Shown: positions 26,271-39,152, counted from the first letter of the stretch. The stretch: 64,000 bases of DNA from Epiperipatus broadwayi (GCA_028023455.1 JAQFVV010012512.1:3133935-3197934), one strand, 5' to 3'. The notes: generated from the sequence alone by a model not told the origin. Numbers and translations: made by a program.

Positions 26271-27985
26271 TGAACCGTTTTCGAATGTGTGCATTCGAAA
26301 CACCGGTCTCTTAGGCAGAGAAGAACATACTCAGAGAGTATGTATGCCCAAACGATAGCTATAAAGTATATAACTAACGTTACATTTCCAGGACATAGCT
26401 TCTTCTTGGCTGTTGAATTGAACACCACGTCCAAAGCACTTTTTTGTTTATGTATAACCATAGGCGCTAGCTGCTTATTCTAAAAGAATACTAAAAGGAT
26501 AGACAATGTACTTTGAACAGTGGCCACTAACTCAATGCCTAAATCCATGACTAGCTCAGTTGTTTGTAATCACTAATAGATTATACTTAATTAGTGGTTA
26601 AAAGACTTGATAAAAGAATTGTAAAAGGAGTTGATAAAAGAATTTGATAAAAGGAATTGATAAAAAGAATTGACCGACAAATAAAGTTTAATTTTAAAGA
26701 TAATTTATTAACTAACATTTATTTACTAAATTTAAACATTTTATTATTCTACTAAAACACACGCATATTTTAAATTAACATTTCTAAATGGTTTAAATAT
26801 TCCTATAGATTTAATAACAGAACACTCTAATTTAACTAATAAATATTGATATAATGATCACGCACATATTAACTCATGTACACACATAATAATAATAAAG
26901 TATTACATAGCATTTGGAATTTAATCACACATATCAATAGTTCATTTATGTATGATATAAAGTTCATATAATTAGACTCTTGAAAGATTCGTACGAATTA
27001 ATGCAATGCAATGGCTATTACAGTATATGAAATAAGCAAATGTTTTTACCTAGGCTTTTGAATGTAGACGTAGAATTTTGTTCTCTTTGGTGGCTGCTTT
27101 TGATGAGGATATTTCCATTATGAATGCTTACCAGTCGGCTGGGATGTTTCCTTGCTGAGTTTCCTGATTTTCACGATTATTACTATCGGAGACAATTAGA
27201 TACTGACGGAGATTTTCTAAGATGTTAAGCTGACATTATTTCACGGGCAGATCTGCTGTTTTCATAGAACATCTGGGCTGGAGATAAATGTGCATTCCTA
27301 AGATCTTCTCAACACTGCATTTTGTTTGTTAACTGCTCAATAAATTTCTGAACTGCACTCACTCAATAAATTTGTGAACTGCACTCACTCAAGTAATTTG
27401 AACTGATTTACTGTCCAATAAAAGTCTATTTATACCTGTGCCTTGTTGTCTTTCTAATATCTCCGGCAAAGATCTGTTGTCGAATTCCAGTGATAATCAT
27501 TTGATAAATGTGTTGTTTTATTTTATTAATAACCATTGCCGTGTTTTTAATGATAATCTTCTTTTATTTCGCATACATTTTTATTTATTTACAAATCGCA
27601 CATATATACGCACATATATTTTTAATACAATTTACTATTTAGTTTTAACATTATTTTTTTTCTTTAATTAAACATGAATGAAAAGAGATTTGTATGTTTT
27701 AACTTTTTAAATTATATTTTTACGAATACTAATAAAAACTCTTTACTTCCTTTTATAACCCTTAGTTTAATTTCTCAAACCAAGACTCCCCTCCCCCCTT
27801 TTGATTAATTAATTGTAGCTTTTTATTTCAAAACTAACGCTAGAAAACTATTTGATTTTTATCTTTTTCAAAAACAAACTGAATAAACTCTTCAACATTT
27901 AATTTTATGTTTTTCTTTAACGAAAGATTATTTTAATAATATAATTTTAGATAAAATTATATGTGCCTATATCAATATAGGTACA
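26271..27985 (-). mobile_element. Solo-LTR-like element, TGTACC family
   Basis: It is bounded by TATATA tracts, with plus-strand termini TGAACCG and GGTACA. On the minus strand it starts with a near-perfect palindrome built on CCTATAT/ATATAGG (27962-27985). A TATAAATAG is on the minus strand near 27430. GTTTTCGAATG...CATTCGAAAC forms a second palindrome at its other end (about 26277-26300). No credible gene; the ORF at 26096-26461 spans the left boundary and is a chance reading. Confidence 0.5.
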
Positions 27986-28003
27986 ATATATATATATATA
28001 TAT

Positions 28004-30082
28004 TGTAACAGGTTATATAGACATTACATTTAAATTTTAGTACTTAAATTTTTTTTTGTAAATATCTAATACTGAATTAAAAGCATAGATGTTCAAAATG
28101 CACAAATAATGAATTATTAATTTATTAATAAGTTTCATTTAAATATTGAAATAAAATAAGTTTAAAAAATTTTTTAGAATTGAAGCAAGGATTCTAATCT
28201 TAAATAAATATAATAATAAAAAACCTTTTAATCTTAAAAATAAAATTACAAACAGATTCTTAGGGCAAAATGACCATTAAAAAGATTATTACGAAATAGA
28301 TAAAAGTCAAGAAATAGAAAGAAAAGACTTGCTTTTTTTACCCAAGATATATACACAGGTCACAGAGGAAAATCTACTTTATATGTCTGATGGATCTGCA
28401 CATTCTTAGAGAAGATACTTCAGGACTATAAAAGGAAAAATTCAAAAGAATTAATTAATTAGAAGATTAAAATTTTGAATTCATTTGTCAATGCTGAAAA
28501 ATAAAATTCAAAAAAGTTATTGTCACCATTATCAAAAATTTAATCTGTTTTAATCATGCTTTTCTTGGTTTGGCTGGCCAAAGGCAGCCTCGATCTCCAT
28601 GGATCCCAAGATCAAACCACCAGAACCATCTTCATAAAGTGTTGTAAGTCTTCATAAATCTGCAAGAAATTGCCCTTGCATAAATTCAAATTTTTGTCAT
28701 GAAATAACAAGCCTGGAGAAAGGAAATTATAAATTATAAGTGATAAAAATGAAATATAACCTCTCTTTAATTTAAAATCTTCAAACTTTATTTTCCTTTA
28801 AATATGAACTATAGACTTTCTCCTGGTCAAACCTGAACTTTACTTTTTATAAACTTGGCAATTTTAAGTCTTATATAAAGTTAAATATAATCTTTTTAAA
28901 ATATGTATTATATTTTTTTACATTTATGCTTAGCATATGATCTGTTTATAATAGGGCAAGAGTTTGCAATTGCAAACAAATTTAAAGATAAAATCAAACA
29001 CATATCATTATTTGTGGATTATTAGATTTAAAAAAAAATAGGTCACATCTATTATTTGATATTAAGTTGAATACAATGTGTAATTTTAAGATAAGTTAAG
29101 TACCCTAAACTAAATATTTTTTTAATAAAGTAAATTATTAAATTGACTTAAATTTAAGTTGGGTGTAGATGGCTGCTTAGACTCTAAGTATATGCTAGTT
29201 TAAAGGGGTTTTGATTACAGACTATTTGTTTTATAGTCATGTCAATGCTGGTGGAGGTATATATGGAGGTTTATATCAATGTAATGTGAACTGTGCTAGC
29301 ACACAGGGCAATGTGCCCAACAGAATGCATGACCCCAAAGAGTTAGTCATCGCATTGAAATGGATATGGAGTACCCCTTTCAGGTCTATGAATAGATCTA
29401 TAAGTCAGTTAAATAGACCACTCTCCCATCCATACATAGCATTTTCTCTTTATTATTTTATATGCATGTTTACCAGACAGACATACATTCCTGTACTGGA
29501 TGAAAGTCATGTTCTTCAAATAATATCACACTGTCAATGCACATTCCTGTCAGTGTGGTTTTATGCTAACATATTCACATTGCATTGGTTGCTGATATAT
29601 ATCGGGAAGCAAGCATTGGTGTGGCTGCGGACTTTTAGCCTGGAATCAAATGTTTTGAAAATCTTTTAAGTGCATTGTCTAGGTGGCCTATCTATGCTCA
29701 ACATTCTAATATTAAAAATTAAAGCTAAAATATAATAATAATGAAACATAAAGCATAATTTTTTTATAGTAATTATTTTTCAAGTTTGTGTGTTGTCATC
29801 TATATATACATGAATAAAATCTTTCGTGTTATTACTATTGGCAGTGATCTAGTTTATTTTGTTTAATTTTTATTAAAAATATATTTTAATAAATATGCTT
29901 AAACCTCTGCTATTTCATGAACTAGTGATTAGGGCTGATGGTCATAATAAAATATATGTGTAAAAGTTGGATCTTTAACAGGGCGTATCTACCTACTATA
30001 TAAATTTTCCAGGTTCCAATAGTCTGGTGGTGCTCTGTATGGCAGACATGGTAACACCCAAACTATCCAATACACCCTGACA
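28004..30082 (+). mobile_element. Solo LTR, TGTAAC family, copy C
   Basis: It starts TGTAACAGGTTATATAG after a TATATA tract, with a partially paired inner CATTACA, and ends CCTGACA before TATATATA. It shares the TTAAATTTAAGTTGGG block (29145-29165) and an end block (CTACTATATAAATTTTCCAGG near 29990) with copies A, B and D. It has a 152-codon ORF in the sense direction (29211-29669), the longest open frame among the copies. That ORF has no recognised domain; copy D also has a sense ORF in this part of the element. Confidence 0.6.
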
Positions 30083-31182
30083 TATATATAATAACTAGAT
30101 GGAGCTTTACCAATAACTCCTAACAAGCTTTTGTTTACATAAATGCTGAGACCTATAAAATTCGATATCTCTTTCATTGTCTCCAACATTTAGACCATGG
30201 TTTTGAGCTAGTTGACTCACATCAGTGAAGGGCAGGAAGACCAGAAACTAGATCTAAATACCAACTTTACAATAAGCATTTATGAAACATGTTTCTATCA
30301 GTTTGAAAGCATGAATTTTTCAGATACGTAAATATCTTCAAATCCATCCAAACAAACTAGACAGATATATGGATCTGAAAACAGTTCAGTTTCACCATAT
30401 AGTAAAAGCCTCTGTAATATATATCATTGCCATAACCTTCAAAGGTACATTTATGATAAACAAAACAAGTTATAAATTTCATAACTTGTTAGCTTGCATT
30501 TTATCATCACTAGATGGAGCTTTTCCAATAACTTCTAACAAACTTTTGTTTACATAAACACTGAGAGATAAAATTCAATATCTTTTTCATTGTCTCCAAC
30601 CTTTAGACCATGGTTTTGAGCTAGTTGACTTATATCAGTAAAGGGTAGGAAGACCAGAAACTAGATCTAAATACCAACTCTACAATCAGCATTTATGAAA
30701 CACATTTTTATCAGTTTGAAAGCATGAATTTTTTAGATACATAACTATCTTCAAATACAGGAAAACAAACTAGACAGCTAGATTGGTCTGAAATCAGTTC
30801 AGTTTCACCATATAGTAAAAGCCTATATATGGTGAAACTGAACTGATCTCAGACCCATATAGCTGTCTAGTTTGTTCGGTTGGATTTGAAGATATTTATG
30901 TATCTGAAAAATTCATGCTTTTAAATTGATAAAAATGTGTTTCATAAATGCTGATTGTAGAGTTAGTATTTAGATCTAGTTTCTGGTCTTCCTACCCTTT
31001 ACTGACATGAGTCAACTAACTCAAACCCATGGTCTAAAGGTTGGAGACAATGAAAAAGATATTAAATTTTATCTCTTTTAGGTAAACAAAAGCTTGTTAG
31101 GAATTATTGGTAAAACTCCATCTAGTGATCATAAAATGCAAGCTAAGAGCATGTTATGAAATTTATAACTTGTTTTGTTTAT
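30083..31182. mobile_element. Large foldback element with three copies of one unit
   Basis: Two arms, 30456-30814 and 30826-31182, are near-perfect inverted repeats of about 358 bp around an 11-nt spacer. A third, direct copy of most of the unit occupies 30094-30408, starting ACTAGATGGAGCTTT like the copy at 30512. Transcribed through, the arms would give a hairpin of over 350 bp. The right end runs into a TA tract, and copy C abuts the left end. I see no protein motif in the unit. It could be a foldback transposon or a rearranged retroelement tail. Confidence 0.7.
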
Positions 31183-32020
31183 ATATATATATATATATGA
31201 TGCAGAACTATTACCTGTGCTTTTCTCCATATAGATAAAACAATATTTATATAGATTAATTATTCAGCAAGATGATGGGCTCTTATGGTAACCTGATCCC
31301 ATCTAAATAGTAGAATGGCTTATTGTCATTATTTGGAATTGTTTGCATACATATTGTCAGATCCAGTCTAGAATTTGATAGACTTCAAGCAGACCAGCTA
31401 AAACATATGTATGGGTTAATGAAGAAGACAGAAAAGGAGCCTCTTCTTCCAAGTGAAGTTAAACTCCACCATAGCAAATAGTAGCAGCAGTTGGACTTCT
31501 GATCTCTTGTCTTGAGTTATTAACTTCATGATCTGTTATAATCTGTAAAGTTACATTTCTCCTCTAATCTTTTTTTTAACATTTTATAAACAGGATGGAA
31601 AAAATATAATAATTAAAAATATGTTATTTATATCTTGATTGAAAAAGTTAAAAATACTTCTCAATTCACTTTAATTCTTCTAAGAAACAAATTTGTCACA
31701 TTTTTATCAAAATATGATATATACGCATTAATTAAAACTATGTGCTAATCAAAATAGATAGTGGAATTTTATAATTACCAGTATATCTATTGTAACATAA
31801 AAACATCCTTGTTTTAATTTCAAAATCAGATAATATTAATTAGATTTATTTAAATGCTTAATTTATAATTAAAAAAAGTAATTCTAAATTACTTAATCCT
31901 TAACTGTTATTTCATAGTAATATAGCAATATCTACAAAAAAAATTTGCCCTTTCTTTCAGCTTTATATATATACTACTATGTTGTTGAATGACATGAGAC
32001 ATATATATATATATAATATA
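31183..32020. other. AT-rich sequence without a recognised feature
   Basis: No gene, RNA or repeat could be supported. It ends in short TATATA runs that precede the LTR at 32021. Confidence 0.5.
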
Positions 32021-33547
32021 TATAATGGAATATTAATAACAAGAAATTATCAATACTATACAATAACTAACACATGTACCATATTACTAGAAATAAATTT
32101 CTAATTGATTCTGAAATAAACCCTACAAGCATATTACTCTGATCCATTTGGTGAGAAGAGAGAGACAAGACATAAAGAGTCATTATTAAAACATTATTTA
32201 ATACATAAAAAATACAAATAAGAAACAATATTAAGCTATAAAAAATCATTAAAGGTAATAGCAATCATACTAGTAATCGTGTCCAATATATGACATAATT
32301 ATAGAAAGCAGAATATCACTTTCCATTCCAGTGTCTTACTGATAAAATCTAATATATAGTTTACTTTACTAATAATTAATTAAGCGATTAGATTTAAATT
32401 CATCTGGCCATGTTACTGAATGTGTTTACATGCATGACATATATATTTTAAAAGTTGAATTTACCTAGGTTTTTCACAGAGTATACTCAGCTGACCATCA
32501 TGTGGGTCATCCCACTTCTTTAAGAGAGATGGTTATTCTTGGGATCCAGCTTTAATTTCTTTCATTCAGTTTATTTTTTCTGTATTCTTTATGATCTTCA
32601 GATAGTGGTATAGTAGTGACAAGAATGGTGAGCTATCAGGTAGGTGCAATATCTGCTGTTAATTCATGGGTTGTGGTTGACCATAGGAGCAAGATGGGAA
32701 TAGATCAAACTAGCATCCATCTGTGGTCACTAGCCATGCATTCCTGAAGCTTCACAATTATAGTAGAGTTTGTTCATGGTTGCTTGATCCAAAATTTCTG
32801 CACTCTTCAAAAAAAAAACAAAGTAAAGTCTTACACAACAAGACTAATCAAATTTTCTGCTCTTTCACCTTTTCTCTTTTCTTTATCTTGATTAGTCCTT
32901 TTTATAGCTTTTTCATTCATTGTTCACTAGAATGTCATAATGTCTATTTCATATCTTTATTTCTACTTCCTTTTGCAAACTTATATTTTTTTTTAATTTC
33001 TTATTATCAGTTTTGATTGATTTTTTTTAAATAAAATCTTACAAACAATAACTTTTCCCTTCCCTTTAAACAGTTATATATATTTCACTCATTTGAATAA
33101 GTAGTTTTACAGAAAATATTCTTATCTTTCCATAAACCTATTTCTTCTTATATATTTCAACAGAATTTTGTAAATATCAGTTCTTAAATTATCTCACTTC
33201 TTTTTCTTTTAAATTTCCTTTTAAGTCTTGATCATAAAATTAAATGGTACAGGTTAAACGCTCTTTTAACTTTATTATTTATTATTATTATTTTTTCTTC
33301 AAAATGTTGACTTTGAAGAGTAAAAGATACAAATCTCTTTTCACCCCCTTCCCTCTCTTTCCTTAACTACTGTAATATTTTCCTTTGTCTTTGTATTTAA
33401 TTCTAATCATTCTGAATCTTGTAATACATTTTTAAATTTCTGTCTAGTTTTGAATACTATTTTGTATTTAAAAAAACATATTTAATATTACTTGACATAT
33501 TAAATATTTACATATGTGATCACAGGGTGTGTGATCATCACATTACA
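32021..33547 (-). mobile_element. 3' LTR of the gag-only element
   Basis: It is a direct repeat of 39172-40996. The blocks ATTATCAATACTATACAATA and TTCATCTGGCCATGTTACTG occur in the same order in both. On the minus strand it begins TGTAATGTGATGATCACA right after a polypurine tract. Its other end (TATAATGG at 32021) corresponds to TGTAACAG of the partner. It lacks about 220 bp (the counterpart of 39190-39410), so the two LTRs have diverged and the insertion is old. The ORF at 32723-33016 lies antisense to the element and is not credible. Confidence 0.75.
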
Positions 33548-33562
33548 CCATCCTCATCTTTT
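33548..33562 (-). other. Polypurine tract of the gag-only element
   Basis: The minus strand reads AAAAGATGAGGATGG directly before the TGTAATG start of the 3' LTR, as expected for a plus-strand primer. Confidence 0.55.
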
Positions 33563-34738
33563 AAGGATTTAATGGATAGCAAGCCATTCAATTTTTAATT
33601 TTATTATTATTATTATTTGGATATCATAATTACATATCCCTAACTTTCTGATTAAATGATGATGAGAACATTTATAGAGAGACAACCAGGCAACTACTTT
33701 CTTACTCAATTGATTGCCTCAGATCTACCAAACCAGTTTAATCTCAGAATCTAATGGAAATGATGAGTGAGTCTTATTTTGCACAATGGCAGTAACTACA
33801 GGTTTAAGCCCACAGGATATCTCTGCTGCCTGATTAAACCTGTTCATATGCAACACTTTAACCTTTGATGTCCTTTAGAAAGACAACTTTTAACATTGTA
33901 TTTATTTTTGGAATTTCCAATCCAGCAAGTTCAGTGAATTCAGAATTATTACTGAAATCTCATTATAAGAAAGGATTCTTTATCCATATATTCTTTATAT
34001 TCATATGATTCTTAATATATAACATTTTTATACTCCTATCCAGTGAATCTCATTATGAGAAGGGATTCTTTATCCATACCTTTTCTGTATCACAACACTC
34101 CATACACTGCAGAAACTCACCTGCACACTCATATAATACCGAGATAGCGTACCATGTTCTGATACAATCCACACTGAAAATACTGACCCAACAAACCCAT
34201 GCCTCTATCTATAATCTCAGCCACTACATTTTATACTTGATCTCTCACTTAATATTGGTTTTTATTTGTTATCTATGATTACTTCCTTTCTGTCCTTTAA
34301 GCCATATATATATAAATTCTATTGATATGCAAAATAACCATGGTAACAAAACTCTGAAGGTTTATTTAAGACATAAGCTGCTTCATAAAACCGCTAAAAT
34401 CAGTTCTTTATAACATTTTTTTTCAAGTATGAGTCCATCGTCACTAATCACAATCCCATATTTTAATAGTCGAACTGTTGAATCCATCCAATCATTAATT
34501 TAATGCTAGACTTTATCTGGAGATTGCTTTCTCTTTTGGGTTTGTATCCACTTGTGCTAGGATACTGATTCTGACCCTTAAGTCCCCTATATTCTATCCA
34601 TTCATTTGAATGCTTCCACTCAGTATTAATTCAAGTTTGTCTGACTCCCTGTGCTCCTTGATCTCTCTCTGGAAAAATCTCCCTATTTTCCTCCCAATGA
34701 CTTCTATAAGAATTCCATCCACTGTTGGTTATAGGTAG
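33563..34738 (-). pseudogene. Internal region downstream of gag, no pol recognised
   Basis: Reading on from gag (minus strand), a short Ser/Lys-rich tail continues to about 34540 through a stop. Beyond it I find only fragmentary frames. No RT, RNase H or integrase motif is visible in the roughly 1.2 kb before the polypurine tract, so the element either lost pol or never carried it. Confidence 0.45.
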
Positions 34739-35990
34739 TTACTTTGGAGGAGGTTTAAATTCATACCCCACAACCCTTTTGTTATTGCTTGTACTATCCA
34801 AGGCATTGAGCAATTCAGTGATTTGTTCGACAGTTTTTCTCTCCATACCTTTAAGTATTTGCTCAATGTTATTTGGAAAACTATGTCTTATTTTCCAAAT
34901 GATTTGCCTTTCAGATAATGGATTCGATGTTAGCCTGTGTAGTCTTGCTACTTGATGACAAAAGATGACTGTGAACAACTTCCCCATTCTCCATTTATCC
35001 TTTGTGGCTTGATGTAATATGTTTTCCTGGAGTTCTTTGCTTCTATAACTAGATAGCAAAGATGTCCAATACTCTGAAAAGTCATTGGTTTATGGAACAG
35101 TGAGTCCCACCATGCTTGCAATTTCCCTTGTAAGTGATGGCATGTGACTGCTATCATGGCTTCATCATTTATTTTATTAAATATAAAATATCTTTCCAAA
35201 CTTCCAAGGTGCTCCATAGGGCTCTCCCCTGGGTAACTGGAGATTCATATTTTTAAAAATTGGTTGAATCCAGTGGAGTTAGCTGTATTATTTCCATTGC
35301 TTATATCTGTGTATCCGATATTGCCTATCAGTTCACTACATTTTATTTCATTCTTTGCTATGCTAGTTTTTGCTCTCCTTACACTCACCTCTAATTTTGA
35401 TTCTAATTTTTCTACAGTTTCTACTACTTGATTCTTATCTAAATGTACATTTGCCAGCACTTTTCTATTTTCCAATCTGATCATTTTGATTTCTTCATTT
35501 TGATCTAACTGACTCTTTCCCATTTCCTGATACACTTTTCGAATCTGTTATCTAAGTGTGCTAATTTTCTGTCTGTTTCCCCTATAATATCCAGTTCTAC
35601 ACTATTGCATTGCTTCATGATTCTTTGTTTACCACATTTGAGCATCTTTGCCTGTTTACCAAATATTTCTCTAGTACCTGAGATCTGCTGTGAGTTCTGC
35701 TTCATATCTTCTATGGCATCCTCAATTATTTGGCTGATGTCTTTTGTCATTTTCTCACAAAATTTTTCCAACATTATTTTGTTGGAGTCCTTCATTCTTT
35801 CTTCTCTGACCTTCCATCCATTTATAAACTGTCACTGCTCCTCTTTTATTTGAATGATCATAACCATTAAACTGCTAAAATCTATTTCACTTTTAGTTTT
35901 TTGTTTATCCATCTCCACTCTCTCTGCCTCACCATTATTTTCCTTCAACCTGTCCAGTTCATTACCTTGGGTGTCCATTTTCATTTGTGC
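34739..35990 (-). pseudogene. gag remnant of the 32021-40996 LTR element
   Basis: This is a capsid-type gag in several frames on the minus strand. The N-terminal part (from about 35978) is charged and helical, with EFCEKMTKDISQII-type heptads and then KLESKLEVSVRRAKTSIAK (35535-35245). The capsid-like part (35217-34948) has MEHLGSLERYF and QAWWDSLFHK. The C-terminal part (35059-34739) has LTSNPLSERQIIWKIRH and an EQITELLNALD segment. The order matches the gag at 147-1260, whose WWDSL motif is at 733-750. There are at least three frameshifts and no zinc knuckle. Its position between primer-binding site (39153) and polypurine tract (33548) assigns it to this LTR pair. Confidence 0.75.
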
Positions 35991-36272
35991 CCTTATACAC
36001 ATGTATATGTAAAGTTAAACCTTTCTTGATGTATATTTATTCTAATGATTTCTTTTCATTTTTTATTATTCTATTTCTGTTTACTAATTTATTTATTTAT
36101 AATTATTGGCATTTGGTATGATGCTAGTTAATCCTAACCACATTTCCTCATATTCACCCCTTTACCTACCTGCCCTAGACTCACTTCCAATCCCTGCTAT
36201 GTCTTTATTTTCCCAATGTTTGTAATATACTCCACTTTGATTGCTTTAAACAACACACACATATATATATAT

Positions 36273-38482
36273 TGTAACTATCTGGAGAAGATAGACTTAC
36301 GTAAACTGCACTACAGGGCGCCATCTAGGCATTTGAACCTAGAAAAATTTATAGAGTAGGCAGATATGTAAGTCCCAAAAAAAAATTTATTTTTTTTATT
36401 TTGCATCCGGTTGTTAGCCCATGTCACTAGCTCAGTGGAATAGCAGAGATTTAATAATATAATATAAGAGTATATATATAAAAAAAGAATAAAATAAGCC
36501 ACTGCCAGTAATTAACATACAAACATTTATTAACGCACATATATAAGATTTAAAATTATTTTAGCATTAGTTTACCTTTTAAAATTTAACTTACATTTTT
36601 AACTTTAATTTTAATTTACATTTTAATTTTTACAACTTTACATTTTAATTTTTTATAAGTTCGCACAGAGGAGTTTATAAAAGTTTGTTTTAAAATGTTG
36701 AGTATAGATCGGTTACATAGATTACAACGGTTAAAAACATTTCAAAATAAACATAAACGATCAAAATATAAAATCATTGATACCGACAATTGCAGAGGGA
36801 AATTTATAAGTAACCTAATAGTATTCACCATAAGATACTTGCATTGTCACCAATAACTTAAAAGACATCCGAATAAATACATTATAGATACTCACCATAA
36901 GGTATCATTATTTATCGAATGTCTATATATTTTGATCAAATATGAAAACCCAAAACATACTTAACCGATAACCAATCCATGCAAGCATCTATAAACAACT
37001 TAAATTTAATGCATTTTTATTTAGTGTCGAGTATGAATAGACCATAGATTTACATTTTGAAAATAAAACATTTTATCCCTATTTAACCTTAGGCTAAAGG
37101 TTCACAGCCAAAACTGGCATCAATTTATCTGATATATCGATGCATTCAATGTAATACGAAATACGGCAGCACCACCAAAAAGTTAAGAGAAGAAATTGCC
37201 TCTCGTCAAATAGGAATATGACATCTATCTGACAAGAAGAGCAATAAAAAAACTCCATATAAAGGAATTGTGTTCTCCATCTTATAATTCCTTCCATAGG
37301 AAAACGGGTGAGTGTGGCATATGAAACGATTCTGCCCATAGTGAATCTGATATTACATCTACTAATCACACCAATATATCCCATCCATTGACCCAATTCA
37401 ACTACGACACAAATAACCTAAGATTACCCTCCCCTAATATAACTTTACATATCTACACAGCCATTCATGCCCAACTTAAGTTTAACATTTATATAATTTA
37501 CTTAATGGAAAACAGAAATCATAATAAAACTTAAAGAACAAAAAATAAATAAATGGAAATGATTTTAAATAAAAAAAATATCAAATAACATTATTAATAT
37601 TAATATTAAAATTGGTCAGATAGGATTCTATTGCAATTATTTTAAATACTAGGAAAGTTTAAAATTTAAAGTTCTTAGTGTTTTCAAATTAATATTGTTC
37701 ATTATATTTTATAAAGTTCTTACGGTTTTAACACGTCCGTAGTTTTATCCATTGCTTGCTATGAACGTGAATTCCCATGCCGTCCTAAGGAGATTTGTTG
37801 AGTTAGCCGTTGTTTTTTATTTATCCGGAGGTTTTTTAGTTTAGTTGGTCCTCAATGTAGAAAACGATAGTTCATTTCTCTTTCTTTCTTAGCAGAACTG
37901 AAGGGATTGAAGAGTGTGTCTTTTTCAATCCCTTCTCTTTCAACTTCGCACCAATGCATATAGTCACATCATAAATAATAATCAATAACTAACTAATTAA
38001 TAATTTTCAAACTTGTTCTTTTATACATAACTTTAGGATCCAATGGACGTTACGTCATCATTGATGATGATCCTTCCGTTGAGGTCCGATTTTCCCGATG
38101 GATTTCTTTCATTGGCCATTCTGTTCCTATTGTTTTCCTATCTGACCGATGCTTTTACATTTAAATGCCCAAGGCTAGTTTACATTTAACTAATTAAAAC
38201 AATCATTTCCATTTCTGATTAATTAATGTGTTTTCCAAGATTAAAGATATATTTTTATCTCTAAATCTTTTTAAGTTTTTGTTTTTAAAATACCTTTCTA
38301 TTTTTAATAAAGTTTTATTTTAATAATTTTTTTTTTTTATCTGTGCGATTTATATATACGAGTTTAAGATGATTTTTTAATTTTCAGTTTTTAATTCTTA
38401 AAAAAGAAATTTTTATTGGCGAACTTTTTTTTTTTATGTTTACTAATAAAAAATAATGTAATGTACGTATATGCCCGTTACA
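36273..38482 (-). mobile_element. Solo LTR, TGTAAC family, copy D
   Basis: It was inserted into a TATATATA tract in the leader of the gag-only element; plus-strand termini are TGTAACTATCTGG and GCCCGTTACA. Read on the minus strand it starts TGTAACGGGC and pairs imperfectly with an inner CATTACA. It is the most complete reference for the family. It has the promoter block at 38018-38062, the AACTTAAGTTTAAC repeat (about 37470), the CACCAATAACTTAAAAGACA block (36850) and the CTAGGCATTTGAACCTAG palindrome (36326). An open frame at 37094-37396 (minus, sense direction) has no recognised domain. Its unoccupied TATATATA near 38350 shows the pre-insertion state for the element nested in copy B. Confidence 0.7.
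38018..38062 (-). promoter_or_regulatory. LTR core promoter of copy D (TATA plus CRE-like site)
   Basis: On the minus strand TGATGACGTAACGTCCATTG is followed by TATAAAAG (plus coordinates 38018-38025). TGACGTAACGTC resembles a CREB/bZIP site. The same arrangement is retained in copy B (16140-16200, with ACATTACATCA instead) and more loosely in copy A. Confidence 0.5.
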
Positions 38483-39152
38483 ATATATATATATATATTT
38501 TAACTTAACCACTATACTTTATTCCACTATGTATATGCTTATCAATAACTTTTTTCTAAAATTCATTCATTATTCCTATTTGATTTCAATATGGTTCTGC
38601 ATTTTTTTTACAACATTTATATAGATAATCTACATCCAGCTATAATTATAAAGCTCTTTTTTAAATCTTCCTCTTCCTGATATGTAAAAGCTAAATCAAA
38701 TTATTCTTTATCCTGATCAATAGATATGCAAAAAAAAATTTCAAGAAAACCTTCATAAAGTTATTTTTCCCTCCTTTCTCTTTCTTTTTTTTTTTGTCAC
38801 ACATTTAACTGTGAAACATATATAACATATTATAAATTAATTTAGATTGTGCTTTACGCAAAAAAGTGAAGCTTATCTCTATCTTACTAGCAAGTTATAT
38901 GGCCTAGTGCTTTCAGAGACCTTGGGTCTCCGTAATCATAGCCTACTTAATTAATTACTAATCAAAGATGAAGTAATAAACTAGTATTTTATTTCAAACA
39001 TATTATAAAGTAAAGCAAAAAAAAATCTGTTTCTCGCCTTTGTTTTTCACCAAGTTATTTTATTGGAATTAATTTTATACCTTTTTTTTTCAAACAAGAT
39101 TTTTACCTGTATGTTGTAACCAGCATGTGATTATGAACTGTATAGTAAAGAT
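38483..39152. other. Leader of the gag-only element, right part
   Basis: This is the continuation of the internal region beyond copy D. It is T-rich, with no ORF of note and no recognised motif until the primer-binding site. Confidence 0.4.

Noticed and set aside
26096-26461. 121-codon minus-strand open frame
   Set aside because: It spans three unrelated pieces (RT remnant edge, ribozyme fragment, LTR start) and has no domain.
32723-33016. Phe/Ser-rich 97-codon frame, also present in the partner LTR
   Set aside because: It is repeated only because the LTRs are duplicates. It runs antisense to the element, is T-rich low complexity, and is not conserved as a frame between the two copies.
34725-34955. 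Plus-strand frame of 76 codons
   Set aside because: Antisense shadow of the gag remnant.
36427-36450. CACTAGCTCAGTGG resembling a tRNA A box, repeated in several LTR copies
   Set aside because: No properly spaced B box or cloverleaf follows, and the word is part of the LTR end block in copies A, B and D.
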